Notes under the pieces: model-generated
The model's database searches: none
The model's input: the letters and a program-made list of their open reading frames with translations, nothing else
What the model was told of the DNA's origin: nothing
Source: Bacterioplanes sp.
GTDB lineage: Bacteria > Pseudomonadota > Gammaproteobacteria > Pseudomonadales > Oceanobacteraceae
NCBI GenBank assembly: GCA_014859445.1
Contig: JACUUC010000026.1
Span: 1-36,172, forward strand
DNA length: 36,172 bases
Reading direction: 5' to 3'
Position numbers and translations under genes: made by a program
In this document: one piece after another, positions 11,694-20,884 of the stretch
Position numbering within the stretch: the stretch's first letter is position 1
Layout of the letters: the number at the start of each line of letters is the position of its first letter

Positions 11694-12971
11694 ATGGCTG
11701 ACAAAAAAGCAATATTAAAAGTTGATGGCATCGATGAAGCCCTTGAATTACCTGTCTACGAAGGCACCGTTGGTCCTGACGTAGTCGATGTTCGTAGCCT
11801 AACCAGCAAAGGACTTTTCACCTACGATCCAGGCTTTATGTCGACAGCGGCCACCGAGTCTAAAATTACCTATATTGATGGCGCAGCCGGTATTTTGTTG
11901 CATCGTGGCTACCCGATCGAGCAATTGGCCGAAAAGTCAGATTATTTAGAAACCTGCTACTTGTTGATTCATGGCGAATTACCGAACGCTGAACAAAAAG
12001 CCACATTCGTCAGCACCATTAAAAACCACACCATGGTGCATGAGCAATTAAGCCACTTCTTCAATGGCTTCCGTCGTGACGCTCACCCAATGGCGGTTAT
12101 GTGCGGTGTCGTTGGTGCCCTTTCTGCGTTTTATCACGATTCATTGGACATTCATGATGACCATCATCGCTTGGTGTCTGCGCATCGCTTGATTGCAAAA
12201 ATGCCAACCTTAGCGGCCATGGTGTACAAATACTCGATCGGTCAGCCGTTCATGTATCCACGTAATGAGCTGAGCTATTCTGAAAACTTCTTGCACATGA
12301 TGTTCAACACACCGTGTGACGAAAAGAAAATCAGCCCTATTTTGGCAAAAGCCATGGATCGCATTTTCTTATTGCATGCTGACCATGAACAAAATGCGTC
12401 AACCTCGACAGTTCGTTTGGCCGGTTCAACGGGCGCAAATCCGTTTGCCTGTATCGCATCCGGTATTGCGGCGTTGTGGGGACCAGCTCACGGTGGTGCT
12501 AACGAAGCCGTATTGAACATGCTGGCTGAGATTGGCGATGAGTCCAACATTGATGCCTTTATTGCGAAAGCCAAAGACAAAGATGACCCATTCCGTTTGA
12601 TGGGCTTTGGCCACCGCGTTTACAAAAACTTCGATCCTCGCGCCAAAGTAATGAAGCAAACTTGCGACGAAGTGTTGTCAGAGCTGGGCATGCTTGATGA
12701 TCCATTGCTGAAAATTGCCATGAAGTTAGAAAAAATCGCCACTGAAGACGAATACTTCGTAAAACGTGGTTTGTACCCGAACGTGGATTTCTACTCGGGT
12801 ATCATTCTGAAGGCCATTGGTATTCCGACAGAAATGTTCACCGTGATTTTTGCTACCGGCCGTACACCAGGTTGGATTGCACACTGGAATGAAATGATCA
12901 GCAGCGATTACCGCATTGGTCGTCCGCGTCAATTGTACACAGGGCATGCCAAGCGTGATTACCCTGCCTAA
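11694..12971 (+). CDS. gltA: Citrate synthase, type II
   Basis: Citrate synthase condenses acetyl-CoA and oxaloacetate, the entry step of the TCA cycle. The 425-residue length and the extra N-terminal domain are those of the hexameric Gram-negative type II enzymes, which are often NADH-sensitive. The catalytic triad is visible: H266 in [11 protein letters not shown]307 in [11 protein letters not shown] and D365 in NVDFYSG. A strong ribosome site (GGGAGG, 6 nt) precedes the ATG. It is divergent from sdhC and ends in a clean terminator, so it is monocistronic. Confidence 0.98.
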   Translation: MADKKAILKVDGIDEALELPVYEGTVGPDVVDVRSLTSKGLFTYDPGFMSTAATESKITYIDGAAGILLHRGYPIEQLAEKSDYLETCYLLIHGELPNAEQKATFVSTIKNHTMVHEQLSHFFNGFRRDAHPMAVMCGVVGALSAFYHDSLDIHDDHHRLVSAHRLIAKMPTLAAMVYKYSIGQPFMYPRNELSYSENFLHMMFNTPCDEKKISPILAKAMDRIFLLHADHEQNASTSTVRLAGSTGANPFACIASGIAALWGPAHGGANEAVLNMLAEIGDESNIDAFIAKAKDKDDPFRLMGFGHRVYKNFDPRAKVMKQTCDEVLSELGMLDDPLLKIAMKLEKIATEDEYFVKRGLYPNVDFYSGIILKAIGIPTEMFTVIFATGRTPGWIAHWNEMISSDYRIGRPRQLYTGHAKRDYPA

Positions 12972-12991
12972 TCAGCATCGGTAATGATCGA

Positions 12992-13017
12992 AGCCGCTCA
13001 TTGAGCGGCTTTTTTTT
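12992..13017 (+). terminator. Rho-independent terminator of gltA
   Basis: An 8-bp perfect stem (agccgctc at 12992-12999, gagcggct at 13003-13010) with a three-base loop is followed by a run of eight T (13010-13017). It lies 20 nt after the gltA stop. Confidence 0.92.
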
Positions 13018-13034
13018 GACCAACGGAGCAGAAT

Positions 13035-13931
13035 ATGGCCAAGATCACCTTCATCGGCTTAGGCAACATGGGGTTTCCAATGGCAGGTCACTTGGCCAAC
13101 CAAAGCCATGACCTCACCGTTTGGAATCGCACACAAGCAACCACCGAACGATGGCTCACACACTACACGGGGAAAACGGCAGCCAACCCGATGGCAGCCG
13201 TAGCAGATGCCGAGTTTGTCATGCTGTGTGTAGGTCGCGATAGTGACGTCGAACAGATCGTCTATGAACAGCAAATACTCACACACATGCCACCTCATAG
13301 TGTATTGATTGACCACACGACAACCTCGTCACAGTTAGCAGAACGCATTGCTGAGGATGCCAAAAGGCATCGTATTCGCTTTGCCGATGCTCCGGTTTCT
13401 GGCGGCCAACAAGGCGCCATTCAAGGTCAACTGAGCATTATGCTCGGCTGTGACATAGAAGATGTCGCGGACATCGAACGGATACTACAACCCTACACGC
13501 GCAGCATTGCTCGCTTGGGGAGTGCTGGGTCAGGACAAAAAGCAAAAATGGTGAATCAAATTTGTGTTGCCGGTGTGATTCAGAGCTTGGCGGAAGGGTT
13601 GCATTTCGCCCAGCAAAATGGACTGGATGCCAAACAATTGATGCCACTATTAAGCCAAGGTGCAGCGGGGAGCTGGCAAATGAGCCAACGTCACAGCAGC
13701 ATGCTCGATGGGCATTACCAACATGGCTTTGCCATTGATTGGATGTGCAAAGATTTGGCTATTTGTCTTGAGCAAGCACAAGCCAGTCAATGTGATCTTC
13801 CGATTCTATCGCAAGTCTATGATTTTTATCGTGAACTACAACAAACTGGTCAAGGCCGTTTCGATACCTCGGCACTGTTACTGCGATTGCAAACACAGCA
13901 CAAGACAAATCAAGATCAGCCAGACTGTTAA
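13035..13931 (+). CDS. NAD(P)-dependent beta-hydroxyacid dehydrogenase
   Basis: This is a member of the 3-hydroxyisobutyrate / tartronate-semialdehyde / short-chain semialdehyde reductase family. The N-terminal Rossmann motif GLGNMGFPMA is at residues 8-17. The substrate signature DAPVSGGQQGAIQGQLS lies near residue 117, and the catalytic lysine is K171 in GQKAKMVNQI. The 298-residue length is typical. GGAG lies 6 nt upstream of the ATG. It starts just after the gltA terminator and stands alone, so the substrate cannot be set from context; glyoxylate or succinic semialdehyde reduction are options. Its stop lies 4 bp from the convergent MOSC gene. Confidence 0.88.
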   Translation: MAKITFIGLGNMGFPMAGHLANQSHDLTVWNRTQATTERWLTHYTGKTAANPMAAVADAEFVMLCVGRDSDVEQIVYEQQILTHMPPHSVLIDHTTTSSQLAERIAEDAKRHRIRFADAPVSGGQQGAIQGQLSIMLGCDIEDVADIERILQPYTRSIARLGSAGSGQKAKMVNQICVAGVIQSLAEGLHFAQQNGLDAKQLMPLLSQGAAGSWQMSQRHSSMLDGHYQHGFAIDWMCKDLAICLEQAQASQCDLPILSQVYDFYRELQQTGQGRFDTSALLLRLQTQHKTNQDQPDC

Positions 13932-13935
13932 GCAC

Positions 13936-14733
13936 TTACTGCGCGGAGAATTCGTCGCCAACGTGCAAAGCAGCCAACCCTACGGTCTGTGCATTTTGCC
14001 CAAATACGATGGCATTACTTGGCCGACAATACTGCTTAAGCACAGACACAACGTCATCTTCTCGCACTAAGGTCGTTGGGTGGCGCGTGGGGATCACACA
14101 ACGCTCACAGGGTTTCACCATGGCCAGATACGCTTCGAAACATGACACTGAGCGCAATGATGACCAACGCAACTCATCGAACGGTTGACCGCCATTCACC
14201 ACCACATTCGCTCGAAAGCGCTCAGCACCCATCACCCTGCCCAGCTTTTCCGATAAAAAATCCAAACTGGCTTGGTGGATGACCAACAACGGAAATCCGT
14301 CTGCAAATGCCAATGGTTGTGGCACATGAGCATAGTGCGCGTCTACATGACGCTCGGTTTCCGCACAACCAATCACTAAACGCACCGAACGTTGCAGCAC
14401 CGTTGAAAACCAATCCGCAATTTCATCGCCCATGTCTTGCGCCAGCATTTCATCACGCCACACCCTAACTTGGCGGATATCGTTCTGCGGTGGTTGCAAC
14501 AAGGTCAATGGCGTGTGACCCTCAGTCTCCACACACCACTGCCCGTCGTGCTGAAACGGTTTGATCAACGCCATACGAGGCAGTTGGCGCTGGGTTACAA
14601 ACTGCCCTTGTTCATCCACCAGCAGCCAACGACGATCCGCTAATGGTCCGAATTCATCGAAACTCAGCGTATCAACGGACAATCCCGCACACGATTTGAT
14701 GGGATAATGATGTAACTCGGTGATGGTGAGCAT
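13936..14733 (-). CDS. MOSC-domain protein, YcbX/mARC-like without ferredoxin domain
   Basis: The N-terminal MOSC beta-barrel (LHHYPIKSCAGLSVD, about 1-110) is followed by the MOSC domain (about 115-262). The likely molybdenum-cofactor ligand is within C209-x-x-C212 (KPCERCVIPT). YcbX and mARC reduce N-hydroxylated compounds. At 265 residues this protein lacks the C-terminal [2Fe-2S] domain of E. coli YcbX, so it would need a separate electron donor, as mARC does. It begins at an ATG and is transcribed alone, convergent with the upstream dehydrogenase gene. The exact substrate is unknown. Confidence 0.85.
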   Translation of the reverse strand: MLTITELHHYPIKSCAGLSVDTLSFDEFGPLADRRWLLVDEQGQFVTQRQLPRMALIKPFQHDGQWCVETEGHTPLTLLQPPQNDIRQVRVWRDEMLAQDMGDEIADWFSTVLQRSVRLVIGCAETERHVDAHYAHVPQPLAFADGFPLLVIHQASLDFLSEKLGRVMGAERFRANVVVNGGQPFDELRWSSLRSVSCFEAYLAMVKPCERCVIPTRHPTTLVREDDVVSVLKQYCRPSNAIVFGQNAQTVGLAALHVGDEFSAQ

Positions 14734-14764
14734 AATGCGCCCTTGCCATGGGTAAAGAGAACGC

Positions 14765-14793
14765 AGTAAAACACTGGCTTATAAAGGGGTCAA
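14765..14793 (-). promoter_or_regulatory. Possible promoter of the MOSC gene
   Basis: On the minus strand TTGACC (14788-14793) and TTTACT (14765-14770) are 17 bp apart, about 30 nt upstream of the MOSC start. The -10 box is only a partial match. Confidence 0.35.
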
Positions 14794-14831
14794 GCGACGC
14801 AAAAAGGACATTCACGCCGCCGGATTTGGAT

Positions 14832-15779
14832 TTATAGCTGCCCTAAACGCTCTAGCCGTTCGCGAATCAAGCGTTGCACTTCTGCCGCCATGGCCTCAGG
14901 AGCAAACTTGGATAAAAACCCGTCGCAGCCGACTTTCTGCACCATCGCTTTATTAAAATTACCCGAAAGTGAGGTATGCAGCACCACAGTGGTTCCTTTT
15001 AACTCCGGATCGCGTCGGATTTCGGTGGTCAGCATATAGCCATCCATTTCTGGCATTTCGGCATCGGTAATGATCATGACCAATTCATCCGACAAATCAC
15101 GACCTTCTTCTTTCCAGTGCATCAACAACTGATACGCTTCTAAACCATTGTTGGCTTGGACGATTTTCATTCCCATGGGTTCTAACACGCTGACCATTTG
15201 CTGCAAGGCAACATGAGAGTCATCGACAATCAGAATCTTTTTGCCTTTCACCTTATCCAGCAAAGGACGGTCATAGGCATCTTCTTTTAACGCCATTTGG
15301 TACGGGGCAATTTCTGCGAGTACTTTTTCGACATCAATGATCTCGACAATACGATCGTCGATGCGAGTAATGGCGGTTAGGTAATGTTGGCGACCCGATC
15401 CTTTTGGAGGTGGTAAAATTTCATTCCAATTCATATTAACGATACGATCGACACCACCTACGACAAACGCCTGTACCGTCATATTGTATTCCGTCACAAT
15501 GATGGTGGCATCTTCGTCGGGCACCTTCAGCGGCCCCATTTGAATGGCGCGTCGTAAATCCACAACCGGCACGGTCTGACCCCGTAAATGAGTCACACCA
15601 CGCACCACCGTATGCGAGTCGGGTATTTTCGTTAACGCAGGCAAGCGCATCACTTCTTGCACTTTAAAGACGTTAATGGCAAAGAGCTGGCTACCACCCA
15701 AATTAAACAACAGTAGCTCTAAGCGATTTTGCCCAACGAGTTTCGTTCTGGCATCAACGCTACTTAGCACTCCACTCAT
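14832..15779 (-). CDS. cheV: Chemotaxis coupling protein CheV (CheW + receiver)
   Basis: CheV couples chemoreceptors to the CheA kinase and can be phosphorylated to adjust signalling. An N-terminal CheW-like domain (about 20-160, ELLLFNLGGSQLFAINVFKV) joins a response-regulator receiver domain (about 180-310). The receiver has the acidic pair D186/D187 in ILIVDDSH and the phosphoacceptor D239 in ITDAEMPEMDGY. The ATG at 15777-15779 is chosen because GGGAG lies 8 nt upstream; an in-frame TTG at 15794 overlaps that site. No other chemotaxis gene is nearby, so it acts as a stand-alone coupling protein. Confidence 0.95.
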   Translation of the reverse strand: MSGVLSSVDARTKLVGQNRLELLLFNLGGSQLFAINVFKVQEVMRLPALTKIPDSHTVVRGVTHLRGQTVPVVDLRRAIQMGPLKVPDEDATIIVTEYNMTVQAFVVGGVDRIVNMNWNEILPPPKGSGRQHYLTAITRIDDRIVEIIDVEKVLAEIAPYQMALKEDAYDRPLLDKVKGKKILIVDDSHVALQQMVSVLEPMGMKIVQANNGLEAYQLLMHWKEEGRDLSDELVMIITDAEMPEMDGYMLTTEIRRDPELKGTTVVLHTSLSGNFNKAMVQKVGCDGFLSKFAPEAMAAEVQRLIRERLERLGQL

Positions 15780-15867
15780 ACGATGCTCTCCCAATAGTTC
15801 ATGCTAACAGTGTAGCCAAACTGTACGAAAACGCATGAAAATAAATAAGCTTACTTATTTTTCTTGA

Positions 15868-17430
15868 TTAATCCGCACTGGGGTAACCGGTAATATCACG
15901 AATGCGGCGATACAAAGGCTGTAAACGCCGATACATTTTCGTATAGACCTCACGATAAAGACGGTCATACAGCTGTACAGTCGCCCGATGCGGATAAAAC
16001 ACATCCCCTATCCGCGTCATCGCACCACAAGCGGTTGAGTAGTCGGGGTAAATGCCCAAACCGACCGCGCAATTAATGGCCGCCCCCAAACCAGAGGTTT
16101 CATAGGTATGTGGACGCTCTGCAGGCATGGCGAAAATATCGGCGGTGAGTTGCATCGCGGCATCACTTTGGGAGCCTCCGCCGGATACCCGCAAGTGCGT
16201 CATGCGCAAGCCACTGCGTTGCTCAATTGTTTCTTTACCCTGGCGCAGCTCGTACGCTAACCCTTCTAAGATGGCACGATACACGTGCGCGCGTTTGTGC
16301 ACATCGCCAAAGCCGATAAAGGCGCCTTTACCTTCAGGGCCGGGTTGACGCACGCCCGGTGACCAATACGGCTGCATCATCAAGCCCATAGAGCCTGCTG
16401 GCACTTGGTTCAGTAAATCATCAAATAGCTGCTCAGTAGCAATACCCTGCTCTTTGGCTTGCCGTTGCTCATAATGGGCAAATTCTTGCTTAAACCAGCT
16501 GACCATCCAAAAACCACGATACACCATCATTTCGGTATTGTACTGATCAGGAATCGCCGAACTGTACGGCGGAATGAAGGGAATGGTTTCGATGTAGCGC
16601 TGTGTATTGGTACTGATGGTCGCCGTGGTACCGTAACTCAAACAGCCAATGTGTGGATCAGTGCCGCCAGCACCAAGTACCTCACAGGCCTTATCGGAGG
16701 CGGCGGCAATCATCGGCAATGCCATCGGCAACCCCGTTTGCTGATGGGCAGACTCGGTAATCACGCCCAACTGTTCACCGGGTTTAACCAACTCCGGCAT
16801 CATATCGGCTGTGGCAGCCAATAGCCGCCATTTTAAGTCGCCTTTTTTAGCCCAACACTGACGTTTATAATCGTACGGCAAGTAACCCACGATCGACGCA
16901 CAGGAATCGCGTAACTGACCGCATAAACGATACGTTAAATAGGCGGACAAATTGACGTAATAACGGGTTTGCGCCCAGACATCGGGTTCAAATTGTTGCA
17001 ACCAGTTGTCCCGAGCTTTGCTGCGCAAATCATTAATCAGCGGCGTTAATCCGAGTACTTTAATGGCCAGTCCCCAAAAACCCCCAACGGGTTTCTCCAG
17101 CATGGCTCGACGTTGATCCATCCAGACAATGGCAGGCCGTAATGGTTGAAATTCCGCATCGAGATTGATCATGGTGTAGCGCTGTGTAGTGAGTGAAACA
17201 CCCCGTATCTGTTCTGGCCTGACCGTCCCTTGCGCCCACAACGCCTGAAACGCTTCACACAGTTTTTGCCAATAATAGTAGGCGTCTTGCTCTGCCCAAC
17301 CCGGTTGGTTAGACACATAGGCGTTCAGTTCGATTTTGCTTTTGGCCACTTCATTACCATGCACATCGAACACAAGCACGCGTACACTTTGGGTGCCATT
17401 ATCAATGGCAACAAGATATTCTGGCGACAC
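15868..17430 (-). CDS. FGGY-family carbohydrate/polyol kinase
   Basis: This is a two-domain sugar or polyol kinase of the FGGY family. The N-terminal phosphate motif is IDNGTQSVRVLVFD, followed by GWAEQDAYYYW (residues near 50) and VWMDQRR. The C-terminal domain has the ATP-site stretch VSGGGSQSDAAMQLTADIF and SGLGAAINCAVGLG. The 520-residue length is normal. It starts at GTG (17428-17430) with AGGGA 5 nt upstream. It lies 46 bp after a GlpD-like gene and is the last gene of a three-gene operon, so glycerol, dihydroxyacetone or another three- to five-carbon polyol is a plausible substrate. The exact one cannot be read from sequence, and it is not a standard GlpK. Confidence 0.85.
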   Translation of the reverse strand: MSPEYLVAIDNGTQSVRVLVFDVHGNEVAKSKIELNAYVSNQPGWAEQDAYYYWQKLCEAFQALWAQGTVRPEQIRGVSLTTQRYTMINLDAEFQPLRPAIVWMDQRRAMLEKPVGGFWGLAIKVLGLTPLINDLRSKARDNWLQQFEPDVWAQTRYYVNLSAYLTYRLCGQLRDSCASIVGYLPYDYKRQCWAKKGDLKWRLLAATADMMPELVKPGEQLGVITESAHQQTGLPMALPMIAAASDKACEVLGAGGTDPHIGCLSYGTTATISTNTQRYIETIPFIPPYSSAIPDQYNTEMMVYRGFWMVSWFKQEFAHYEQRQAKEQGIATEQLFDDLLNQVPAGSMGLMMQPYWSPGVRQPGPEGKGAFIGFGDVHKRAHVYRAILEGLAYELRQGKETIEQRSGLRMTHLRVSGGGSQSDAAMQLTADIFAMPAERPHTYETSGLGAAINCAVGLGIYPDYSTACGAMTRIGDVFYPHRATVQLYDRLYREVYTKMYRRLQPLYRRIRDITGYPSAD

Positions 17431-17476
17431 GATGATCCCTTATATGACTTATTATTGGATGACGTTCGATGCAAAC

Positions 17477-19090
17477 CTATTCATTTGGAATGCCATAATG
17501 ACGCTGCCATAGCGTACGATACCGTTCGATTTCGTGCTGCCAGCGTGCATCATCCCAAGTCAATCCGGCTTGGCTAACATGGCGAATACGGTCAATCAGC
17601 AACAAACCACCCTGCGGCAACAACAAACCAAGTCGTGTGCGTCTGAGCAGTAAATCGTCAAGATGATGAATGGCCTCATGCTGCGCCGCCCAGCGAAGCT
17701 CCAGCCACAACGTACGACTGCCCGGAATTAACTCAAAGTCACCCTCCACAGCCAACGCCAATAACGACGGCAAATCAGCCCCATAATGGCCTTGCAAACG
17801 TCGTTGCAGATACTTAGGCAAATGCTGCATGCCATCCAGTGAACGCGACATCGGCGTGAACAATTGCTCACTAAATTGCCCTACCGGGTAGTTAGGTATG
17901 TAGCGTTTTGCCTTGGCCAATACATCCAACGCAATCAATCGAAAGGTCGTTAACTTACCACCACTGACACTGACCAATCCCTGTTCATCCCATACACTGT
18001 GATCGCGCTTTTCTTTAGAAGGATTCAACGCACCCGAAGACACCAATGGGCGCACCCCTGCCCAACTGGAAATAACATCCGCTTCAACAATGGCTTGGCT
18101 CGGATACTGCGCGTCAACCACCTTCAGCAAGTAGCGTAGTTCGTCACGCGTCATGCTGGCTTCTTCATTGGCAATGCCGTTATTGTCCAAATCCGTCGTG
18201 CCGACAACGGTTCGACCTTCCCAAGGAAAAATAAAAATGGGCCGCCGATCTTCTGGGTGCAATACCGTCAAGGCCTGAGCCGAAGGCAAACGCCATTGCG
18301 GCAGCACAATATGACTGCCACGTGCCGGACGAATATGACGTTGATCACTGACGGCCTGTCGAAGCTCATCCGCCCACGCGCCCGTGGCATTAATCACCAC
18401 ATGGGCCTGTAACAGCAGTGTTTGTTGCGTGCGTTGATTCGTCACGTGCACACCCGTGACTCGGCCCTCTTCTTTGCACAAGCGATCGACCGAAACATAA
18501 TTCAACACACAGGCACCATCGCGTTGCGCTTCACGCAAGACACGCATCACCAAACGGGAATCGTCCGTGACGGCATCCGCAAACTGCGTACCACCCAATA
18601 ATTGCTCAGATTGAATGTAGGGTGCTCGCCATTGGAAAGCCGCCGCTGGAAAATACTGCCGATATTTTTTACCGGCAAAAAAATCGTAAATACGCAACAA
18701 CGTATTAAACACAAAAGGGCCTGGAAAACCGCCTTGATAGTGCGCCATCAAATACCCCATGCGATCCACCAAGCCGGGCAACTCCTGCATTAAACGCTCA
18801 CGCTCATGCACAGAATGCATGGTGGTTTTTACATCACCGGCGGCAATGTAACGTAAACCACCATGCACCATTTTCGAAGAACGACTGGATGTACCCCAAG
18901 CGAAATCCTGACGCTCCAGCAACAACACACGCAACCCTCGGCGGGCGGCTTCACGTGCAATACCGGCACCGGTAATGCCGCCACCGACCACAATTGCATC
19001 CCATGTTGATGGTTGCGTCAACTGCTCCCAGGCTTGCTCAACGCCAGCATCCTGCCAAGTATTGATCGGCTTTTTCATTGTTTCTGCCAT
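17477..19090 (-). CDS. FAD-dependent glycerol-3-phosphate dehydrogenase/oxidase (GlpD-like)
   Basis: This is a GlpD/GlpA-type flavoenzyme that oxidises glycerol 3-phosphate to dihydroxyacetone phosphate at the membrane. The FAD motif is VVGGGITGAGIAREAARRG near residue 36. It is followed by the family signature TSSRSSKMVHGGLRY, the substrate domain with VVGTTDLDN, WAGVRPL and VSGGKLTTFR, and a C-terminal helical domain. The ATG at 19088-19090 is chosen (AAGG 10 nt upstream); a TTG at 19099 and an ATG at 19078 are alternatives. Neighbours on both sides act on related substrates, which supports production of DHAP or acyl-DHAP for this module. Confidence 0.9.
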   Translation of the reverse strand: MAETMKKPINTWQDAGVEQAWEQLTQPSTWDAIVVGGGITGAGIAREAARRGLRVLLLERQDFAWGTSSRSSKMVHGGLRYIAAGDVKTTMHSVHERERLMQELPGLVDRMGYLMAHYQGGFPGPFVFNTLLRIYDFFAGKKYRQYFPAAAFQWRAPYIQSEQLLGGTQFADAVTDDSRLVMRVLREAQRDGACVLNYVSVDRLCKEEGRVTGVHVTNQRTQQTLLLQAHVVINATGAWADELRQAVSDQRHIRPARGSHIVLPQWRLPSAQALTVLHPEDRRPIFIFPWEGRTVVGTTDLDNNGIANEEASMTRDELRYLLKVVDAQYPSQAIVEADVISSWAGVRPLVSSGALNPSKEKRDHSVWDEQGLVSVSGGKLTTFRLIALDVLAKAKRYIPNYPVGQFSEQLFTPMSRSLDGMQHLPKYLQRRLQGHYGADLPSLLALAVEGDFELIPGSRTLWLELRWAAQHEAIHHLDDLLLRRTRLGLLLPQGGLLLIDRIRHVSQAGLTWDDARWQHEIERYRTLWQRHYGIPNE

Positions 19091-19135
19091 GCTGGACAAA
19101 CCTTATGTAAACCAAATAATGAGACAAGCAATCGC

Positions 19136-20740
19136 TTATTCTTCTAACAGTGTTCCTGGGTTTAAGCGTTTTTCAGGATCAAAATCAGCCACCAAGGTGC
19201 GAATCATACGCATGCCCAACAACCCCTTTTCGGCCGCCAAATACGGAGCATGGTCCTTACCCACACCATGCTGATGAGAAATCGTCGCCTGACCTTGGGC
19301 AATCACCGCAGACGCCTTTCCTTTTAATTTACTCCAGCGCTGATAGGTTGCCTCATAGGAGTCGGCGCAACGGAAAAAGTACGTGGTGTAAATACTGCAC
19401 CCTTGACCATATAAATGCGACAGATGGGTAAACACCATGACGTCTTCCTGTTCATCGCGCAAACCATTGGCCAAGCTGGTTTCAATGTCCGTCATTAAGT
19501 CATCCACACGATCCCAGTCAGTCGACGTTTCTAACGTATCAATGGCAATGCCTTTCGCCCAAGTGGTTTCACGCAAATAAGGAAAACGAAAGCGCCCCTC
19601 CGACCAGATTTTGCCCATCATGTTGGCTAAGAACCCGCCCACACCACCCGCACGCTTCAGTAATGGGCGTAATTGCGCCAAAGCCGCACGATTTTGTACA
19701 CGACTGCCCGTCACCCCAAAGGTCAGCATACAACATTGATCATCCAAACCGCGCCAACGCAAATAGCGCTGTAACAGCCGAAATTGCTTCGGTTTGGTCC
19801 CCAAATGCAAGTGTGCTTGGGTCTCTTGAGCGTTACTGACACGCATCATCGACAGCGGAATTTTCTCTTGTACCATCGTCCGTACGACATTTTTGGCGAT
19901 TTGCCAATTCGGCATAAAATACACAAAAAACTGTTCTTGTTCTGCCACTCGGGTAACACGAACTTTCACGTCCGTAAAAATCCCCAAACGCCCCTCCGTA
20001 CCCATCACCATTTCGCGAATATCTGGGCCAGCGGACGACGCCGGAATGGTCGGAATATCCAACGTACCCTGCAATGTTTCCATACGACCACCGGCAAACA
20101 TCTGCTCAATGCGACCATAACGCAGTGACTGCTGACCACTTGAACGAGAGGCAATCCACCCGCCAATGGTCGACAACTCCCAAGACTGAGGAAAATGGCC
20201 CAAGGTATAGCCACGCGCCTGCAGCTGCGACTCCACCAGCGGCCCCGGCGTGCCGGCACCAAAGGTCGCAATTTGGCTTTCTTCATTCAAATCCAGCAGC
20301 TGATTCATGCGCGCTAACGACACGGTCAAGATGGGTCGAGCGTTCGCCGTGGGAGTAATATGCCCTGCCACCGACGTACCGCCACCATAAGGAATCACAA
20401 TGACATCGTGCTGTTGCGCATACAGCAGCAATTCGCGCACCTGCTCACTCGTCTCGGGGAAGGCCACACCATCCGGAAATACACCAAAATTGCCACTGCG
20501 CATGGCCAGCCAATCAGGAAAACTCTGACCCCGAGCATGGCGCACTCGTTCTTCGGTATTCGTGCTGATCAAAGGATGCGTCGCCAAGCGACTCATCGGC
20601 ACCTGCGCCATCACCTCCGCTAACGTCGCGTCACGCAATGGCGTCGTTTGTCCAATACGCTGCTCAATCAAATGCGCTCCGTGCGGGCTGACCTCTTTCG
20701 TGTAATGTTCATCACCCCAACCATTCCAACGACGCGCCAT
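19136..20740 (-). CDS. FAD-binding oxidase resembling alkyl-dihydroxyacetonephosphate synthase
   Basis: This 534-residue flavoprotein of the vanillyl-alcohol-oxidase superfamily has several features specific to alkyl-DHAP synthase (AGPS), the ether-lipid enzyme. It opens with RRWNGWGDEH, has the FAD loop PYGGGTSVAG at 117-126, SRSSGQQSLRYGRIEQM for the next FAD segment, SHLYGQGCSIYTTYFF for the catalytic-Tyr region, and H489-Q-H491-GVGK where AGPS has HHHGVGK. The ATG at 20738-20740 has AAGGTG 5 nt upstream. The reading frame stays open further upstream into the divergent regulator gene, but that extension has no family similarity. No signal peptide is seen. A glycolate- or lactate-dehydrogenase-like role is the alternative. 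Confidence 0.85.
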   Translation of the reverse strand: MARRWNGWGDEHYTKEVSPHGAHLIEQRIGQTTPLRDATLAEVMAQVPMSRLATHPLISTNTEERVRHARGQSFPDWLAMRSGNFGVFPDGVAFPETSEQVRELLLYAQQHDVIVIPYGGGTSVAGHITPTANARPILTVSLARMNQLLDLNEESQIATFGAGTPGPLVESQLQARGYTLGHFPQSWELSTIGGWIASRSSGQQSLRYGRIEQMFAGGRMETLQGTLDIPTIPASSAGPDIREMVMGTEGRLGIFTDVKVRVTRVAEQEQFFVYFMPNWQIAKNVVRTMVQEKIPLSMMRVSNAQETQAHLHLGTKPKQFRLLQRYLRWRGLDDQCCMLTFGVTGSRVQNRAALAQLRPLLKRAGGVGGFLANMMGKIWSEGRFRFPYLRETTWAKGIAIDTLETSTDWDRVDDLMTDIETSLANGLRDEQEDVMVFTHLSHLYGQGCSIYTTYFFRCADSYEATYQRWSKLKGKASAVIAQGQATISHQHGVGKDHAPYLAAEKGLLGMRMIRTLVADFDPEKRLNPGTLLEE

Positions 20741-20884
20741 GTAATCACCTTTTTCTTGTTTTAAATCGAGTTGTATTAGACCCGCTGCTGACACAGCGTT
20801 AAGATAACAGCAGTATACGCCAGCCGTTCTTTCTCGCACTGACAGATTCGGCCAGCTACGTAGTAAATTCAGCCAGAATAAGCC
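20741..20884. promoter_or_regulatory. Divergent control region of the oxidase operon and AraC gene
   Basis: This 144-bp gap separates the minus-strand operon from the plus-strand AraC-type regulator. A TATACT -10-like box for the operon is at 20812-20817 (minus strand), without a good -35, which fits an activator-dependent promoter. AraC-type sites would be expected upstream of it; no repeat stood out enough to name one. Confidence 0.4.

Noticed and set aside
15868-17430. Calling the FGGY gene glpK
   Set aside because: It is an FGGY kinase, but it does not show a clear glycerol-kinase signature by eye, and no glpF is nearby.
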